Source: Verrucomicrobia bacterium LW23 (GTDB lineage Bacteria; Verrucomicrobiota; Verrucomicrobiia; Methylacidiphilales; UBA1321). From it: 64,000 nucleotides of DNA. Position numbers and translations under genes: made by a program. Under the pieces are notes generated by a model. The model ran no database searches. It was not told where the DNA came from and saw only the letters and a program-made list of their open reading frames with translations. Every line of letters starts with the position of its first letter. The stretch's first letter is position 1. Shown in pieces: positions 15,670 through 26,007 of the stretch. The stretch is from positions 186,001 through 250,000 of the forward strand of contig QAZA01000056.1 of NCBI GenBank assembly GCA_003054695.1, in the 5' to 3' direction.

Positions 15670-17631
15670 ATGACAGCTACCAGCCCCGAGTCGGAAAGCC
15701 CGCCGTCCGCCATGTCTCGAGCGTGGCAGCGGCTGGGGCGCGCCTTTGCGTTTTTGGGTAATCCGTGGGTTCGGGTACCGGCGGGGTATCTCGGTGTAAT
15801 TCTGTTTGTGCTGACGTGTCTTGGGCTCGGGCTCTGGCTGCGCTGGTTCATCTGGCCAACGTGGATTCAGGCTTTGCCGATGGGACCTGACGGGGAGGAA
15901 ATATGGGCGATTGACTTCATCGATCCCGACGATTACACGCGGCTGGATCGGGTGCGACGTATTCTGGATGGAGAGCAAGGATGGGTGATCAAAAGGCACT
16001 CATGGGAGAATTGGCCGGAAGGCATGCAACCGAGCACAACCGCCCCGCTGGACTGGTGTGTTCTGGCGCTCTACTTTATTTGCCGCGGGTGGTGTGCAGT
16101 GCCGCTGGACTGGGCTGGGGCGATTGTGGGTCCTTGTCTCTATGTCGTTCTGCTGCTGTATCTTACGTGGTGGACGCGTGGCGTCTTTGCGCTATGGCCC
16201 CGGTTCTTCCTTCTCTTTGCTGTTAGCGTGATGACGGGCCCGGCATATGCTACCACGTTTGCTCATCCCGATCACCAGTCGCTCCTGCTTTTGCTGTTAA
16301 CATGCGCAATGTCGGCCGAGTGGAAGCGCTGGGGTGGTGAGGAGACGGCAACGGCGTCGAACCCGGAGACGGATTCCCACGGGTGGTCGATATTTGCGGG
16401 AAGTTGCTGGGGCTTAGCGCTTTGGGTTTCCTTCTTTGAGCCGACGATACTGTTGCTTGCGACCTTATTGCTAACGCTGGTGACGCGGCGGCGTGAGCAG
16501 ATTCCGTTCCTGGCAACGCTGGCAGTATGGCTCGTCCTCATCGCGTCTGTCGAGGGATTTCATGCCATCTCGACGGAGTTATTGAGATATTCGGATGTAC
16601 TCTATCGCTGGGGCGTCACCATTGCGGAGCTACGCTCGCTCAACTTTACTACCTACTGCCTGTATCTTACCCCGGCCGCATTGCTTTTTCCCTTTCTGGT
16701 CGTGCGCTGCTTTATTTTGCGCGAGGCGACGAGCGTGTGGGCCCGCCTTACGGCGATTCAGTGGTATGTGGTTGCTATTGCGGTGCTTACGGTGGGCTTG
16801 GCGATTTGGCAGCAGCGCTGGTTTCCGTATGCCAGCATGGCGCTTATTTTCTTTTTTGCCATGTGGCTAAGCATGGAAACCGGGTGGGTGTGGCGCACGG
16901 CGTTCACCTTGTTTTTCCTTTACGGCACCGCCACGGCTACGGAGGCCGCGTTGCGCGCGCAAAGCACGCCGCTGGTGGGCGAGGTGATGCAGATCACGCG
17001 GACGATTGCCGCGATTCGCGCGCAAGATGGTGCACCGCAACCGTTTAAGCTGGGAGTGCCGCTGTTGGCTCAGCGCCGGGCCCCCGCAGATTTCCGCGGG
17101 ATTGTTGCGCCCTGGTGGGCTTCACCGATGCTGCTGTATCGCACGCGCCAGCCTATCGTCGCAAGTAGCTCGCACTCGTCCATTTCCGGAATTCTGGACA
17201 GCGCGGCGTTCTTTTGCGCAGCCTCATGGGGCGAGGCGGATGAGATTCTGGTACGGCGCAAGGCGCGTTGGATCGTCGTGTACGATCCACAACTGGTGCT
17301 GCCTGAGCTCTATAAGGTCCTGTACGGCACGGACCGCAACCTGTGGCCACCGATGGATCAGGCGTTGGTAGGCAACGCTTTATGGAACGCGACAGGTGTA
17401 CAGCCCTCGCGCTTCAAGCTCCGCTCCATCCTGCGCAACACCCGGGTTTACGAGTACCTGGGGCCTCCCCCGCCGCTGCCCGAGCCCGCTCGCCCGGCGA
17501 CAGGTGATGATGTTCAGAAAGATACTAAGGCGCCGCCAAAGTGGGATCCCAACACCAGGATGCCCGATGTGCCCGAGATGCCGCCGCTTCCTCCGGTGCC
17601 CGAGGAGCCTGCGACCAATGATATGCGCTGA
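15670..17631 (+). CDS. STT3/PglB-like GT-C membrane glycosyltransferase
   Basis: Integral membrane protein of 653 residues from the ATG at 15670, with about 11-12 hydrophobic segments. It has the layout of oligosaccharyltransferase catalytic subunits: an acidic first loop (FIDPDDYTRL, 84-92) followed by NWPEGMQPSTTAPLDW like the STT3 P-G-W-P-P-L segment, then HPDHQS (199-204) in the place of the second acidic motif. The C-terminal domain has WWASP near residue 480 where the family has WWDYG, followed by a family-like AAFFCAASWGEADEIL. The Pro-rich tail is extra. It may transfer or synthesise a glycan at the periplasmic face; activity is uncertain because WWDYG is not preserved. Confidence 0.7.
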   Translation: MTATSPESESPPSAMSRAWQRLGRAFAFLGNPWVRVPAGYLGVILFVLTCLGLGLWLRWFIWPTWIQALPMGPDGEEIWAIDFIDPDDYTRLDRVRRILDGEQGWVIKRHSWENWPEGMQPSTTAPLDWCVLALYFICRGWCAVPLDWAGAIVGPCLYVVLLLYLTWWTRGVFALWPRFFLLFAVSVMTGPAYATTFAHPDHQSLLLLLLTCAMSAEWKRWGGEETATASNPETDSHGWSIFAGSCWGLALWVSFFEPTILLLATLLLTLVTRRREQIPFLATLAVWLVLIASVEGFHAISTELLRYSDVLYRWGVTIAELRSLNFTTYCLYLTPAALLFPFLVVRCFILREATSVWARLTAIQWYVVAIAVLTVGLAIWQQRWFPYASMALIFFFAMWLSMETGWVWRTAFTLFFLYGTATATEAALRAQSTPLVGEVMQITRTIAAIRAQDGAPQPFKLGVPLLAQRRAPADFRGIVAPWWASPMLLYRTRQPIVASSSHSSISGILDSAAFFCAASWGEADEILVRRKARWIVVYDPQLVLPELYKVLYGTDRNLWPPMDQALVGNALWNATGVQPSRFKLRSILRNTRVYEYLGPPPPLPEPARPATGDDVQKDTKAPPKWDPNTRMPDVPEMPPLPPVPEEPATNDMR

Positions 17632-17703
17632 AGACTGAGTGGCGCGTCTCTTTTGCTTCGCTTTTGCCTCGCCGATTCTCCGAAATCGCGCTAAGGCATC
17701 AGC

Positions 17704-18282
17704 ATGCATTTTTGTGTATGGCGGATGATGGCGTGGCGCCTGGCGGCGTGTGGAGCTTTCGCTGTGGCTATGGTGGCGGGGCTGTGTGCGACGGCCCAGG
17801 CGGCGGAGAAAATCACGAAGGAGCAGATTGTTGCGGCTCTCAAGGTTGAGGTGCCGAAACTGCCCGAGCACCGCCCGGAGAACAAGGCGATGCCCGCAAC
17901 GCCGCCGGCGCTGCCGCCGGATCCGGCGCACTATCCGTATCTGGAGGCGCTGACCAAGATGTTTGCCAAGACGAAAGATCCCGAGCTGGCGCTGGTGCTT
18001 TTACGGTACCAGCTGGCGCATCTCTCGCCGGAGAACATTGAAGTGACGAAGGCGCTTGGTGCTGCTTATGTGGCACAGCCGGAGGTGTTTACGGATGTGT
18101 ATAAAAAGTTCCGCGCCAGCGCCCAGGTGCTTATGGCTCCGTACCTGGGTTTCGGCTACGCTTACGCCACGCGCTACGATAAAGGCAGCCGGACGGCGAT
18201 GGAACGCAAGCGCAAGTTCGACCGGGTGATGGCTGGCCTGATGAATGCGCGCTCCTCCGACGACGCGCCCGACGCGTATTGA
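17704..18282 (+). CDS. Hypothetical secreted protein
   Basis: 192 residues beginning with a signal peptide (basic MHFCVWRMMAWR, hydrophobic LAACGAFAVAMVAGLC, cleavage after AQAA). The mature part has a Pro-rich stretch (PATPPALPPDPAHY) and then helical segments (LEALTKMFAKTKDPELALVL). This suggests an all-helical periplasmic domain of unknown function. It starts 72 bases after the STT3-like gene and converges on the propeller gene. A later ATG at 17725 would shorten the signal peptide but keep its hydrophobic core. Confidence 0.65.
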   Translation: MHFCVWRMMAWRLAACGAFAVAMVAGLCATAQAAEKITKEQIVAALKVEVPKLPEHRPENKAMPATPPALPPDPAHYPYLEALTKMFAKTKDPELALVLLRYQLAHLSPENIEVTKALGAAYVAQPEVFTDVYKKFRASAQVLMAPYLGFGYAYATRYDKGSRTAMERKRKFDRVMAGLMNARSSDDAPDAY

Positions 18283-18345
18283 GTGCAGGCGTTATGGGGC
18301 CGGGGCGGAGGCGCCGATCCCGCGCGCAGTCTGCAGCCCGGGCAC

Positions 18346-20889
18346 TTACTTCTTAACCTCTGCCAGAGAGCTGCTTACGTTGCCGGCTGTGTCCTCGGCG
18401 CGGATAAAGATGATCTCGCCGGGCGATAGCTTGACGCGGAACGTTTCGGCTCGCGAATCGAGGATGCCGTCCACCGGCTGAATCGGCTTGAAGTCCTTGC
18501 CATTGCGGGAGATAAGTACGGATCTCAGCATGCTTTCGTCCGTCACGGAGAAGGCGACAAGGCCGTTCTGGATCGAGTCGATCTTGATTTGCGGCGCTGT
18601 ATTGTCCACCTCCACCACCTTGCCCACCAGCCAGTCCTTCAGCTCGTCCTCGGGCGTGTTGTTGGGGGCGTCGCTCGCCTCCACCTTGATGTAGTAATTG
18701 CCGTCCGGCCAGCCGCTGCTGTCCCAGCTTAGCACGGAGTCGGTCAGCTCCTTGGCCAGCAGGCGCCAGTCCTGGCTGCCTTCAATGCGAAAGTAGACAT
18801 TATAAATCAGGTCGTCGCCGTTGGGATCCAGCGCTTTCCACACCACGGTGCGCAGGCCGCGGGCCTCGCTGGGCTGGTAGCGGGTGGGCAGTTTAAGCAG
18901 GTCGTCGGAAGGTCTGTCCCCTTGCGCCAGAAGTTGCTCCGGGCTTTTGGGCTGGGGCATCAGTGGCGGCGGAACGATCGGTACGTAGCCGGAACCCGAG
19001 GCGAGCACTTCCACCCGGTCGATGCGCGGCGGCAAATTCTTGTCGACATGCACCACCTCCATGCGGTCCACGCTGGCGCCGTTGGGCAGGGAGAGCTCCA
19101 CCTGCAGGTAACGCGAGGGCTGGCTGAGGGACTGGCCGCCTTTGGCCGGCACCCAGTCGTACCAGCTTTTGTCCGGCCGGGGGGTGTTACCGCTGCGGGT
19201 GCGGATGTGCACGTCGCCGCGCGCCTTCAGGTTGATGGAGCCCCAGCGCGCGAAGAGGTCGCTGTCGATAATGTCGGACTCGTAAATGCCTGGGCCGGAA
19301 CGAGGTCCGCCGATGCGGAACAGGCGTGACGGGCCGGACGTGGCCATGAGCCAGCGGTTTTTGCCCAGCGGAGCCGTTGCGGAAATGATCTCGCCGTCCA
19401 GCTTGAGCAGGCGTGTGGCTTCGCCGCGATCGCTAAGGGAGTAGAGATAGCCGTCCTTTCCGGTGCCTGCGTAAAGTGTATCTGCTTCAAAATCAAGGGT
19501 ATAGATCGTCTCGCGAGTCGTCCAGAACTCCGCCGGGTAAAGCGAGGAATCGAGCCGGAACAGCACGGACGCCGCGGCCATGGCCGGCGGTCGGCCCGAG
19601 GACGAATCTCCTTCGGACTGAAGGATTAACGCACGAAGCTGGGGCGTCATGTTAGGCGACGCGGAGCTGCCCATGGGGCGTTGCGGCGACTTGGGCGAAG
19701 GCTGTTTGATCGGCCCTGTAGCGGCAAAGTAAATCACGCCGTCTTTGGCCAGCACAATGCGGTTGATCTCCTGCCGCCCTGCGCTGGCAAGCGCCACCGC
19801 CTTGCCATCCGTGCCCACGCGGTAGAGCAGGCCGTTTCCGCTGGAGCCCGCAAGCAGATTGCCGTCCGCATCAAACGCGAGCGAGCGGATATGCGTCTCG
19901 TCGCTCTCATAGTACACAGCGCCAACACCTTGGGGAATCGGGGCGGGTGCGGGCGGCGCGGGCGCAGGCGTGCCGGCCGGCGGCGTTGACGAGGGCGCGT
20001 TGGTACCCGCGGCAACCGCAGGCGCGTTTGTTGCGGCCGGGACGGGCGCCGGGGTGGCCGGCGCCACGGAAAGGTTCGTTGCAGGGGCCACGGGTGCGTT
20101 CGTTGCAGGCGGCACAACCGGCACAGGTGGCGGTGTGGCTGGGCTCGGTGCCGGGGCCGGGGTCGGTGCTGGGGGCGCAGGAGGTACTGCCGGCGCGTTG
20201 GTGCCAGCAGGCGCTGGCGGCGCCTGGGCTGCTGTCGGGGCGGGAGTTGGCGGCGCAGGCGTTGGCGGTGCAGGGACGGGATCGCCCGGTTTACGCGGCG
20301 TTACTTTGAAGATTTTTCCGCGGGTGCCGGTGGCCACAAATAGGGCGCCGTTGTCGTCGGGTAAAAGCGACCAGATGTACTTCTCGCCCGGCTCAAAATA
20401 GACGACCGGCTCCTTGCCTTTCTCCAGCTTGTAAACCTTTCCATCCGGGGATGTTCCGACAAAAATGTCGCCGTTGGAGGTCCGTGTCAGCGCGTAAATG
20501 TGCGTTTCCTTAAAACGCGCCATCAACGTGTTTTTGCCCGTGGCATCCACGCGCAGCAGCTTGCCGTCGGGGGAGGTGGCGAGAATGGCGCTCCCGTCCG
20601 GTTCCGTCAGCACGGCCCAGATTTGCCCGGCTTCCACGTCGCCCACCTTCTCCATTGCGGGCGCGGGCTCAAGCGTACCGCCTTCGCTGATGCTGGTGCT
20701 GCGGCTGGTGCCTTCCGCAAATTCGGCGTAGGTATCCACCACGACACGCTCCGGCTTGGTGGCGCCGGCCGCCCATGGTTGCGCAACAAGCGCGGCCGTT
20801 ACCAGGCCGGCGGTTAACCTCCTTATTACCAGGCAGATGCGCGAGCTCAACAAGGCGGGGCCTTCAGTGGGGCCTTCTGTCAGATTCAT
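18346..20889 (-). CDS. Secreted beta-propeller-like protein with a Pro/Ala/Thr-rich linker
   Basis: 847 residues from the ATG at 20889. A signal peptide (RRLTAGLVTAALVAQPWAAGA) is followed by repeated blade-like units of the form W-x-LxxxDxGxLxxATxPDGKLxRV (IWAVLTEPDGSAILATSPDG, TSNGDIFVGTSPDGKVYKL, DDNGALFVATGTRGKIFKV). A low-complexity linker of about 115 residues comes next, then more blades (DGNLLAGSSGNGLLYRV, TLYAGTGKDGYLYSL). The C-terminal half has fibronectin-like beta segments (DPNGDDLIYNVYFRIEG, FIRAEDTAGNVSSS). It probably acts outside the membrane as a binding or structural protein. I do not recognise a named family. Confidence 0.75.
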   Translation of the reverse strand: MNLTEGPTEGPALLSSRICLVIRRLTAGLVTAALVAQPWAAGATKPERVVVDTYAEFAEGTSRSTSISEGGTLEPAPAMEKVGDVEAGQIWAVLTEPDGSAILATSPDGKLLRVDATGKNTLMARFKETHIYALTRTSNGDIFVGTSPDGKVYKLEKGKEPVVYFEPGEKYIWSLLPDDNGALFVATGTRGKIFKVTPRKPGDPVPAPPTPAPPTPAPTAAQAPPAPAGTNAPAVPPAPPAPTPAPAPSPATPPPVPVVPPATNAPVAPATNLSVAPATPAPVPAATNAPAVAAGTNAPSSTPPAGTPAPAPPAPAPIPQGVGAVYYESDETHIRSLAFDADGNLLAGSSGNGLLYRVGTDGKAVALASAGRQEINRIVLAKDGVIYFAATGPIKQPSPKSPQRPMGSSASPNMTPQLRALILQSEGDSSSGRPPAMAAASVLFRLDSSLYPAEFWTTRETIYTLDFEADTLYAGTGKDGYLYSLSDRGEATRLLKLDGEIISATAPLGKNRWLMATSGPSRLFRIGGPRSGPGIYESDIIDSDLFARWGSINLKARGDVHIRTRSGNTPRPDKSWYDWVPAKGGQSLSQPSRYLQVELSLPNGASVDRMEVVHVDKNLPPRIDRVEVLASGSGYVPIVPPPLMPQPKSPEQLLAQGDRPSDDLLKLPTRYQPSEARGLRTVVWKALDPNGDDLIYNVYFRIEGSQDWRLLAKELTDSVLSWDSSGWPDGNYYIKVEASDAPNNTPEDELKDWLVGKVVEVDNTAPQIKIDSIQNGLVAFSVTDESMLRSVLISRNGKDFKPIQPVDGILDSRAETFRVKLSPGEIIFIRAEDTAGNVSSSLAEVKK
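19937..20285 (-). repeat. Pro/Ala/Thr-Asn low-complexity linker coding region
   Basis: Inside the propeller gene, about 115 codons made almost only of Pro, Ala, Thr, Val and Asn. The units (A/G)TNAP recur at irregular intervals between PAPP-type runs. It separates two groups of propeller blades and should be extended and flexible. Related TNAP and Pro-Ala runs occur near the ends of other secreted proteins in the window (for example at 38571-39596). Confidence 0.75.
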
Positions 20890-21307
20890 AGGAGATTGTT
20901 GCAAATGGCAGATAGTGGGCACGATCCGCGCCCCTGGATGCGGGACTATGCCTCACTTTCGCGTGTTGGGAAAGGCAAGAAATACATCCGTTTTCATTTT
21001 GCGGGCGCGGCAAAAGCGCGCGTGAATGACACATGCATGTTGCCTCAAAAAAACATATCGCTTTTCTTTCCTTTAACAAAAAGAAGCATTAAAGTGGGAC
21101 CACCTCGCTGAATTCGCAGCTTAGAGGTGAGGCCAGTGACGGAGTTTTCTGGTCCGCTTTCGACAATTCGCACCAATCGCACAACATCGCGGTTCATTGC
21201 AGGTGCCTCAGCCCCAATAGCTTAAGCCGTGCCTGGGTGGCTACCCCGCGCGCTTGGCGGTGGAGCCCCGGGCACCCGCGCAGTCCCCGCGTTCCCTCCT
21301 TACAACC
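20890..21307. other. Divergent intergenic region with a possible hairpin
   Basis: About 418 bases between the divergent propeller and MBL-fold genes. A hairpin can form from CACCTCGCTG (21101-21110) with CAGC (21117-21120) and GAGGTG (21124-21129), with a three-base bulge. No T run follows, so it is not an intrinsic terminator. The part around 21040-21100 is AT-rich and could hold promoters; no convincing -35/-10 pair was found. No gene or tRNA is seen. Confidence 0.4.
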
Positions 21308-21907
21308 ATGGCTGCCGTTGCAAACGAAATCCACGCTATCTCCCCGCATCTCCTCTCCTGGTCCGCGTTCGATCAGGATTGCAAAGTTGAATGCTTCTCC
21401 TCAGCGTACATCTCCAACGGCAAACTAGCGCTTATCGATCCCATCGACCTCGCCCCGCCCGCCTACGACAAGCTTCTCACCTACGGCACCCCCTGCTACA
21501 TCATTGTAACCAGCGAGAATCATCTGCGCAGCGCCGAAAAATTCCGCACCGCCCTCCGCATCCCTCTCATCGCTTCCGCACCCTCCCGCAAGGATCTCGG
21601 TACGTTGCCTGATGTTGTCATCATGTTTACTGAGATAGTGCACGGCCTCACCCCTATCTTCATCCCCGGCGCCACCAACGGCGAGACCGCCTTTCTTTCG
21701 CCGGAAGGTATTCTGTTTATGGGAGATACAATTATCAACCTCCCCCCCGGGCCCAGCCTGCTGCCGGAGAAATATCAGGCGGACCCCGCGCAGTACAAGG
21801 AGTCGCTGAAAAAGCTGCTTACCATCAACTTCAACACGCTCGTCCTGGCCCACGGTAAGCCGATTACCGAAGGTGCCAAAGAAGTTGTCGCAAAACTTGT
21901 TGGCTGA
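21308..21907 (+). CDS. Metallo-beta-lactamase-fold protein with a degenerate metal site
   Basis: 199 residues from the ATG at 21308 (MAAVANEIHAI). The fold pattern is that of MBL hydrolases (strand with LALIDPIDL, FIPGATNGETAFLSPEGILFMGDTI, LVLAHGKPI). The usual HxHxDH metal motif is replaced by TSENHLRSA, which keeps one His. The later Asp (GDTI) and His (AHGK) are present. Proteins with this kind of N-x-H-x-R replacement form a known MBL branch, so it need not be dead, but the substrate is unknown. It ends 18 bases before the oxoprolinase-type gene and is probably co-transcribed with it. Confidence 0.75.
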   Translation: MAAVANEIHAISPHLLSWSAFDQDCKVECFSSAYISNGKLALIDPIDLAPPAYDKLLTYGTPCYIIVTSENHLRSAEKFRTALRIPLIASAPSRKDLGTLPDVVIMFTEIVHGLTPIFIPGATNGETAFLSPEGILFMGDTIINLPPGPSLLPEKYQADPAQYKESLKKLLTINFNTLVLAHGKPITEGAKEVVAKLVG

Positions 21908-21925
21908 CAGTAAGTTGCAACGCCA

Positions 21926-24900
21926 GTGACTGCGCCTGCCGAACCCCTGCCGCCTATCGCCGAGCCCTGGCGCATTTGCGTGGATACCGGCGGGACGTTT
22001 ACCGACTGCGTTGCGCAAAGCCCGGAAGGAGAAGAAGTTAGGGCTAAGGTGCTGAGCAGCGGATCGCTTCGCGGGCGAGTCGAAAAAGTAGCAGGCCCGG
22101 GCGAATGGGCGATCGCCGCCCCGTGGACAGCCGTTGCTCCGGACGACTTTGTCTGCGGTTTCGCCGTTCGAATCCTCGGCGGCGATACGGACGGTGCGGC
22201 CTCCATCCTGGGCGAAGTCGAGCGCTACAGTGCAGTCACCGCCACCGTTTATGTGAAGCTAAACACGCCGGGTGATCCCAACCCCCGTGTGGTCGCCGGC
22301 GCCGGAATTGAGCTGCTCTCTCCCGACGAAGCGCCCGTGCTTGCCGCGCGGCTGGTAACACGTACACCTGCGCGTAAACCGTTGCCGCCCATGATAATGC
22401 GCCTTGCCACAACCAAAGGCACCAACGCCTTGCTGGAGGAAAAGGGCGCCAAAGTTGCCTTCTTTGTTACCCGCGGCCACGCCGATCTTCTGCGCATTGG
22501 CAACCAGCAACGCCCGGACCTTTTCGCTCTCGATATCCACAAAATAGCACCTCTGCATCACGTGGTGATTGAGGTGCCCGAACGCATGTCCGCGGATGGC
22601 ACCGAGCTACAGCCGCTGGAGATGGGATCGAAGCAAAGTGCTGAAATGGAAGCGCTTGCAAAGCAAGCCCTTGCTTCGGGATGCACAGCTGCCGCTGTCG
22701 CACTGATGCACAGTTATCGGAACCCCGCGCATGAGGAGGCGCTTTGCAAATGGCTCAGCGACAACGGCTTCGCACACGTAAGTGCTTCCGCGGCGCTGGC
22801 TGGGCGCATCAAAATCATCCCGCGCGCGGAGACGTGCGTGGCGGACGCGTACCTGGCGCCCATCCTGCAGGCCTATCTCTCCCGTGTGGCAGCGCCGATG
22901 GAGGCCTCGTCTCACGAGCAAGATGTTGCCGCTGAACAAGATGTGGCAGGGAATGCGATGGCGCCCGCATCGCATCGGCTGCACGTGATGACCAGTGCCG
23001 GCGGACTCGTCTCGCGCCGCCTGTTCCGCCCCAAGGACAGCCTGCTGAGCGGCCCGGCCGGCGGCCTGGTAGGGGCTGCCGCAGTGGCCCGCCGCGCGGG
23101 AATCACCCGGGTTATCGGCTTTGATATGGGTGGAACCAGCACAGACGTAGCACGTTACGACGGTGCCTTTGACTACGCGGTAACCCATACCATCGGCCGA
23201 GCCCGCCTCGTCGCGCCCGCGCTAAAAATCGAAAGCGTGGCTGCCGGCGGCGGAAGTATCTGCGGCTACCGCAACGGGCGCCTCTTTGTCGGCCCCGAGA
23301 GCGCCGGCGCCTCGCCGGGCCCCGCCTGCTACGGCGCCGGCGGCCCGCTGGCGCTAACCGACGTGCATCTGCTGCTGGGCCGCCTGGACGCTGCCCGACT
23401 GGGGATTCCCGTGGACGCCGACGCCGCGTGGAGACGCCTGGACGCCGTGCTTGCAGCCATGGAGTCCGGCGCGCCGGTGACAGCGAAGGAGCTGGAGGCG
23501 CGTCGGCGCTACGTCTTGCTCGGGTTCCTGGAGATTGCCGATGAGATTATGGCAGGAACGATCCGAAAGATCTCTGTCAGAGAGGGTTACGAGCCGGCTG
23601 CTTACGGAATTGTCGCGTTTGGCGGTGCCGGCGGGCTGCACGCGTGCCGCGTGGCCGAGCGACTGGGCATACGCCGCGTGCTGCATCCTCGCGACGCCGG
23701 TCTGCTGAGCGCCTTTGGGCTACGGCAATCGGGCATCGAACGCTTTGCGGAGCGACAGATCCTGTTTCCGCTCAACACGATAGGCGATGGGCTCGGGACA
23801 ATTCTGGAGGAGCTGGCGGAGCAGGCCACGCGCGAGCTTTTGGAGGAGGGCGTGGGCCGCGATCGATTGTGCATTCGTGCACGCTGGATCGAGGCGCGCT
23901 TGACGGGGCAAGATGCCGCAATGATGCTGGAGCTTCCAAATTTGTCTCAAGCGAGTGCCGTGGCCATTACACAAAGCCTTGTGGAGGAGCTGTTTGCAGA
24001 GCGCTACAAAATGGTCTTTGGCTACAAGCCGCCGCCCCGACCCCTGGAAATTGTGTCGGCCCGGATTGCCGCGGCGGAAATGACAACGGACCTGGAAGCA
24101 GAGTGTTTTGACGCTGGGGAGGGAAGCGGAGCCGACGCTGTAACGATCACGGAAGCAACAACTTCCACCACTGTTATTGACCGCGCAACGGTACGCCCGG
24201 GGCTCCGCATCGAAGGGCCGGCGCTGGTTCAGGACGGCTTCAGCACGCTGTATGTCGAAGCGGGATGGAGCGCTGTTGTGGGCTCGCAAGGCTCTCTGCT
24301 TGTGGAAGTTACGGAGGATCGCCGATCCGCACCCGCGTCCCTGGGCACGGAGCGGCCCATTGAACTGACGCGCGAGCTGTTTACGCAGCGCTTTTTGCGC
24401 CTTGTGGAGGAGACAGGGTTGCTGCTCCAACGCACCGCGCTCTCCACCAACGTAAAGGAGCGCCTCGATTTCTCCTGCGCGCTGCTCGATCCCGCAGGCG
24501 AGCTTGTTGCGAACGCGCCGCACATACCCGTGCACCTGGGCGCGCTGGGCGTGTGCGTGCGTCGAGTCCAAGCCGTGCTTCCGCTTGGCCCGGGGGATGT
24601 GGCGGTGACCAACCATCCCGCGCACGGCGGCTCGCATCTCCCTGATGTTACGCTACTTGGGCCAGTGCATGCGGCCGACGGCTCCCTGCTCGGCTACCTG
24701 GCCAACCGCGCGCACCACGCGGAGCTCGGCGGTTGCCGCCCCGGCTCCATGCCTCCGGACGCGACCGTGCTGGAGGACGAGGGCGTTGTTATCGCGCCGC
24801 GCCTGCTGGTGCGTGGCGGCGAGGCGGACTGGCCAGGCATGGAGGCTGTGCTAAACTCTGGCCGCTGGCCCACCCGGGCGCTGGCCGATAACCTGGCAGA

Positions 24901-25996
24901 TCTGCACGCGCAGCTCGCCGCGCACCGTCGTGGAGCCGAGCTGCTGCGCGCCATGGCTGACGAGCATGGCGCCGACGAGGTGCGGCGATTTATGCGGCTA
25001 ATGTCCGACGATGCCGCGGTGCGGATGGCGGATCGCCTGGTGCGGCGGGTGGCGGAGCTTCCGGGCGGCCCGGCGTCAGTCGATCCGGCATGGACGGCGA
25101 GGGGCCGCGAGCGCCTGGACGACGGGACGGAGATTTGTGTGGCGATGTCTGTTTTTGTTGCATCCGGCGATGGGAAGCAGGTGCAATCTGGCGCGCGCGC
25201 CCGACTTTTACTCGATTTCTCCGGCACGTCCTCAACGCATCCTGGCAATCTCAACGCTACAGAAGCTATTGTGCGCAGCGTGGTTATGTATGTGCTGCGG
25301 GTGTGGATAGCGGAGGCCATACCACTGAACGAGGGACTGATGCGACCTGTTGACATGGTGTTGCCTGAGGGCTGTTTCCTTAACCCGCGCTTTCCGACTG
25401 AAAGGGAGGGGGGACGAGCGCCGGCCGTTGTGGGCGGCAATGTGGAAACCTCTCAGCGGCTGGCAGATACGTTGATCAAGGCGCTGGGGATTGCCGCTTG
25501 CAGCCAGGGCACGATGAACAACGTGATTTTTGGCAACGAGCGCTGCAGCTACTACGAAACGGTGTGCGGCGGCGCTGGGGCGGGCCCCGGCTTTGCCGGC
25601 GCGGACGGCGTGCACACGCACATGACAAACACGGCGATTACCGATCCCGAAGTTCTGGAGCACCGATTCCCAGTGCGGCTGAGGCACTTCGGTCTTCGGC
25701 CGCAAAGCGGGGGCGCCGGCACGTGGTGCGGCGGCAACGGGATTGTGCGGGAGATTGAGTTTCTGGAATCGATGTCGCTCTCGCTGCTGACGCAACACAG
25801 GGTGGAATCGCCGTTTGGCGCAGCGGGCGGGGAGCCGGGCGCAAAGGGGCGTCAACTCCTGCTGCGGGCGGGCGCGGGAACGGGAGAAGTGCTCGCTTCC
25901 GTTGCCGGTGTGGAGGTTGGCCCGGGCGATCGCCTCGTTCTGGAGACCCCGGGCGGCGGCGGCTGGGGTGACGCCGCAATGGTTGCAACGCGTTAA
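21926..25996 (+). CDS. Fused hydantoinase A/B, 5-oxoprolinase-type enzyme
   Basis: 1356 residues from a GTG start. ATP-dependent amidohydrolases of this group open 5-oxoproline or hydantoin rings. The N-terminal half is HyuA-like, with the ATPase-fold motifs [10 protein letters not shown] near the start, [14 protein letters not shown], and [11 protein letters not shown] in the middle. The C-terminal half, from about residue 810, is HyuB-like: [29 protein letters not shown] (usually N-D-P), [24 protein letters not shown] and a long Gly-rich end. Bacterial enzymes are often two proteins; a single chain like this resembles eukaryotic 5-oxoprolinase and some bacterial fusions. An MBL-fold gene precedes it by 18 bases. 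Confidence 0.9.
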   Translation: MTAPAEPLPPIAEPWRICVDTGGTFTDCVAQSPEGEEVRAKVLSSGSLRGRVEKVAGPGEWAIAAPWTAVAPDDFVCGFAVRILGGDTDGAASILGEVERYSAVTATVYVKLNTPGDPNPRVVAGAGIELLSPDEAPVLAARLVTRTPARKPLPPMIMRLATTKGTNALLEEKGAKVAFFVTRGHADLLRIGNQQRPDLFALDIHKIAPLHHVVIEVPERMSADGTELQPLEMGSKQSAEMEALAKQALASGCTAAAVALMHSYRNPAHEEALCKWLSDNGFAHVSASAALAGRIKIIPRAETCVADAYLAPILQAYLSRVAAPMEASSHEQDVAAEQDVAGNAMAPASHRLHVMTSAGGLVSRRLFRPKDSLLSGPAGGLVGAAAVARRAGITRVIGFDMGGTSTDVARYDGAFDYAVTHTIGRARLVAPALKIESVAAGGGSICGYRNGRLFVGPESAGASPGPACYGAGGPLALTDVHLLLGRLDAARLGIPVDADAAWRRLDAVLAAMESGAPVTAKELEARRRYVLLGFLEIADEIMAGTIRKISVREGYEPAAYGIVAFGGAGGLHACRVAERLGIRRVLHPRDAGLLSAFGLRQSGIERFAERQILFPLNTIGDGLGTILEELAEQATRELLEEGVGRDRLCIRARWIEARLTGQDAAMMLELPNLSQASAVAITQSLVEELFAERYKMVFGYKPPPRPLEIVSARIAAAEMTTDLEAECFDAGEGSGADAVTITEATTSTTVIDRATVRPGLRIEGPALVQDGFSTLYVEAGWSAVVGSQGSLLVEVTEDRRSAPASLGTERPIELTRELFTQRFLRLVEETGLLLQRTALSTNVKERLDFSCALLDPAGELVANAPHIPVHLGALGVCVRRVQAVLPLGPGDVAVTNHPAHGGSHLPDVTLLGPVHAADGSLLGYLANRAHHAELGGCRPGSMPPDATVLEDEGVVIAPRLLVRGGEADWPGMEAVLNSGRWPTRALADNLADLHAQLAAHRRGAELLRAMADEHGADEVRRFMRLMSDDAAVRMADRLVRRVAELPGGPASVDPAWTARGRERLDDGTEICVAMSVFVASGDGKQVQSGARARLLLDFSGTSSTHPGNLNATEAIVRSVVMYVLRVWIAEAIPLNEGLMRPVDMVLPEGCFLNPRFPTEREGGRAPAVVGGNVETSQRLADTLIKALGIAACSQGTMNNVIFGNERCSYYETVCGGAGAGPGFAGADGVHTHMTNTAITDPEVLEHRFPVRLRHFGLRPQSGGAGTWCGGNGIVREIEFLESMSLSLLTQHRVESPFGAAGGEPGAKGRQLLLRAGAGTGEVLASVAGVEVGPGDRLVLETPGGGGWGDAAMVATR

Positions 25997-26007
25997 TAAG
26001 CAGGGGG

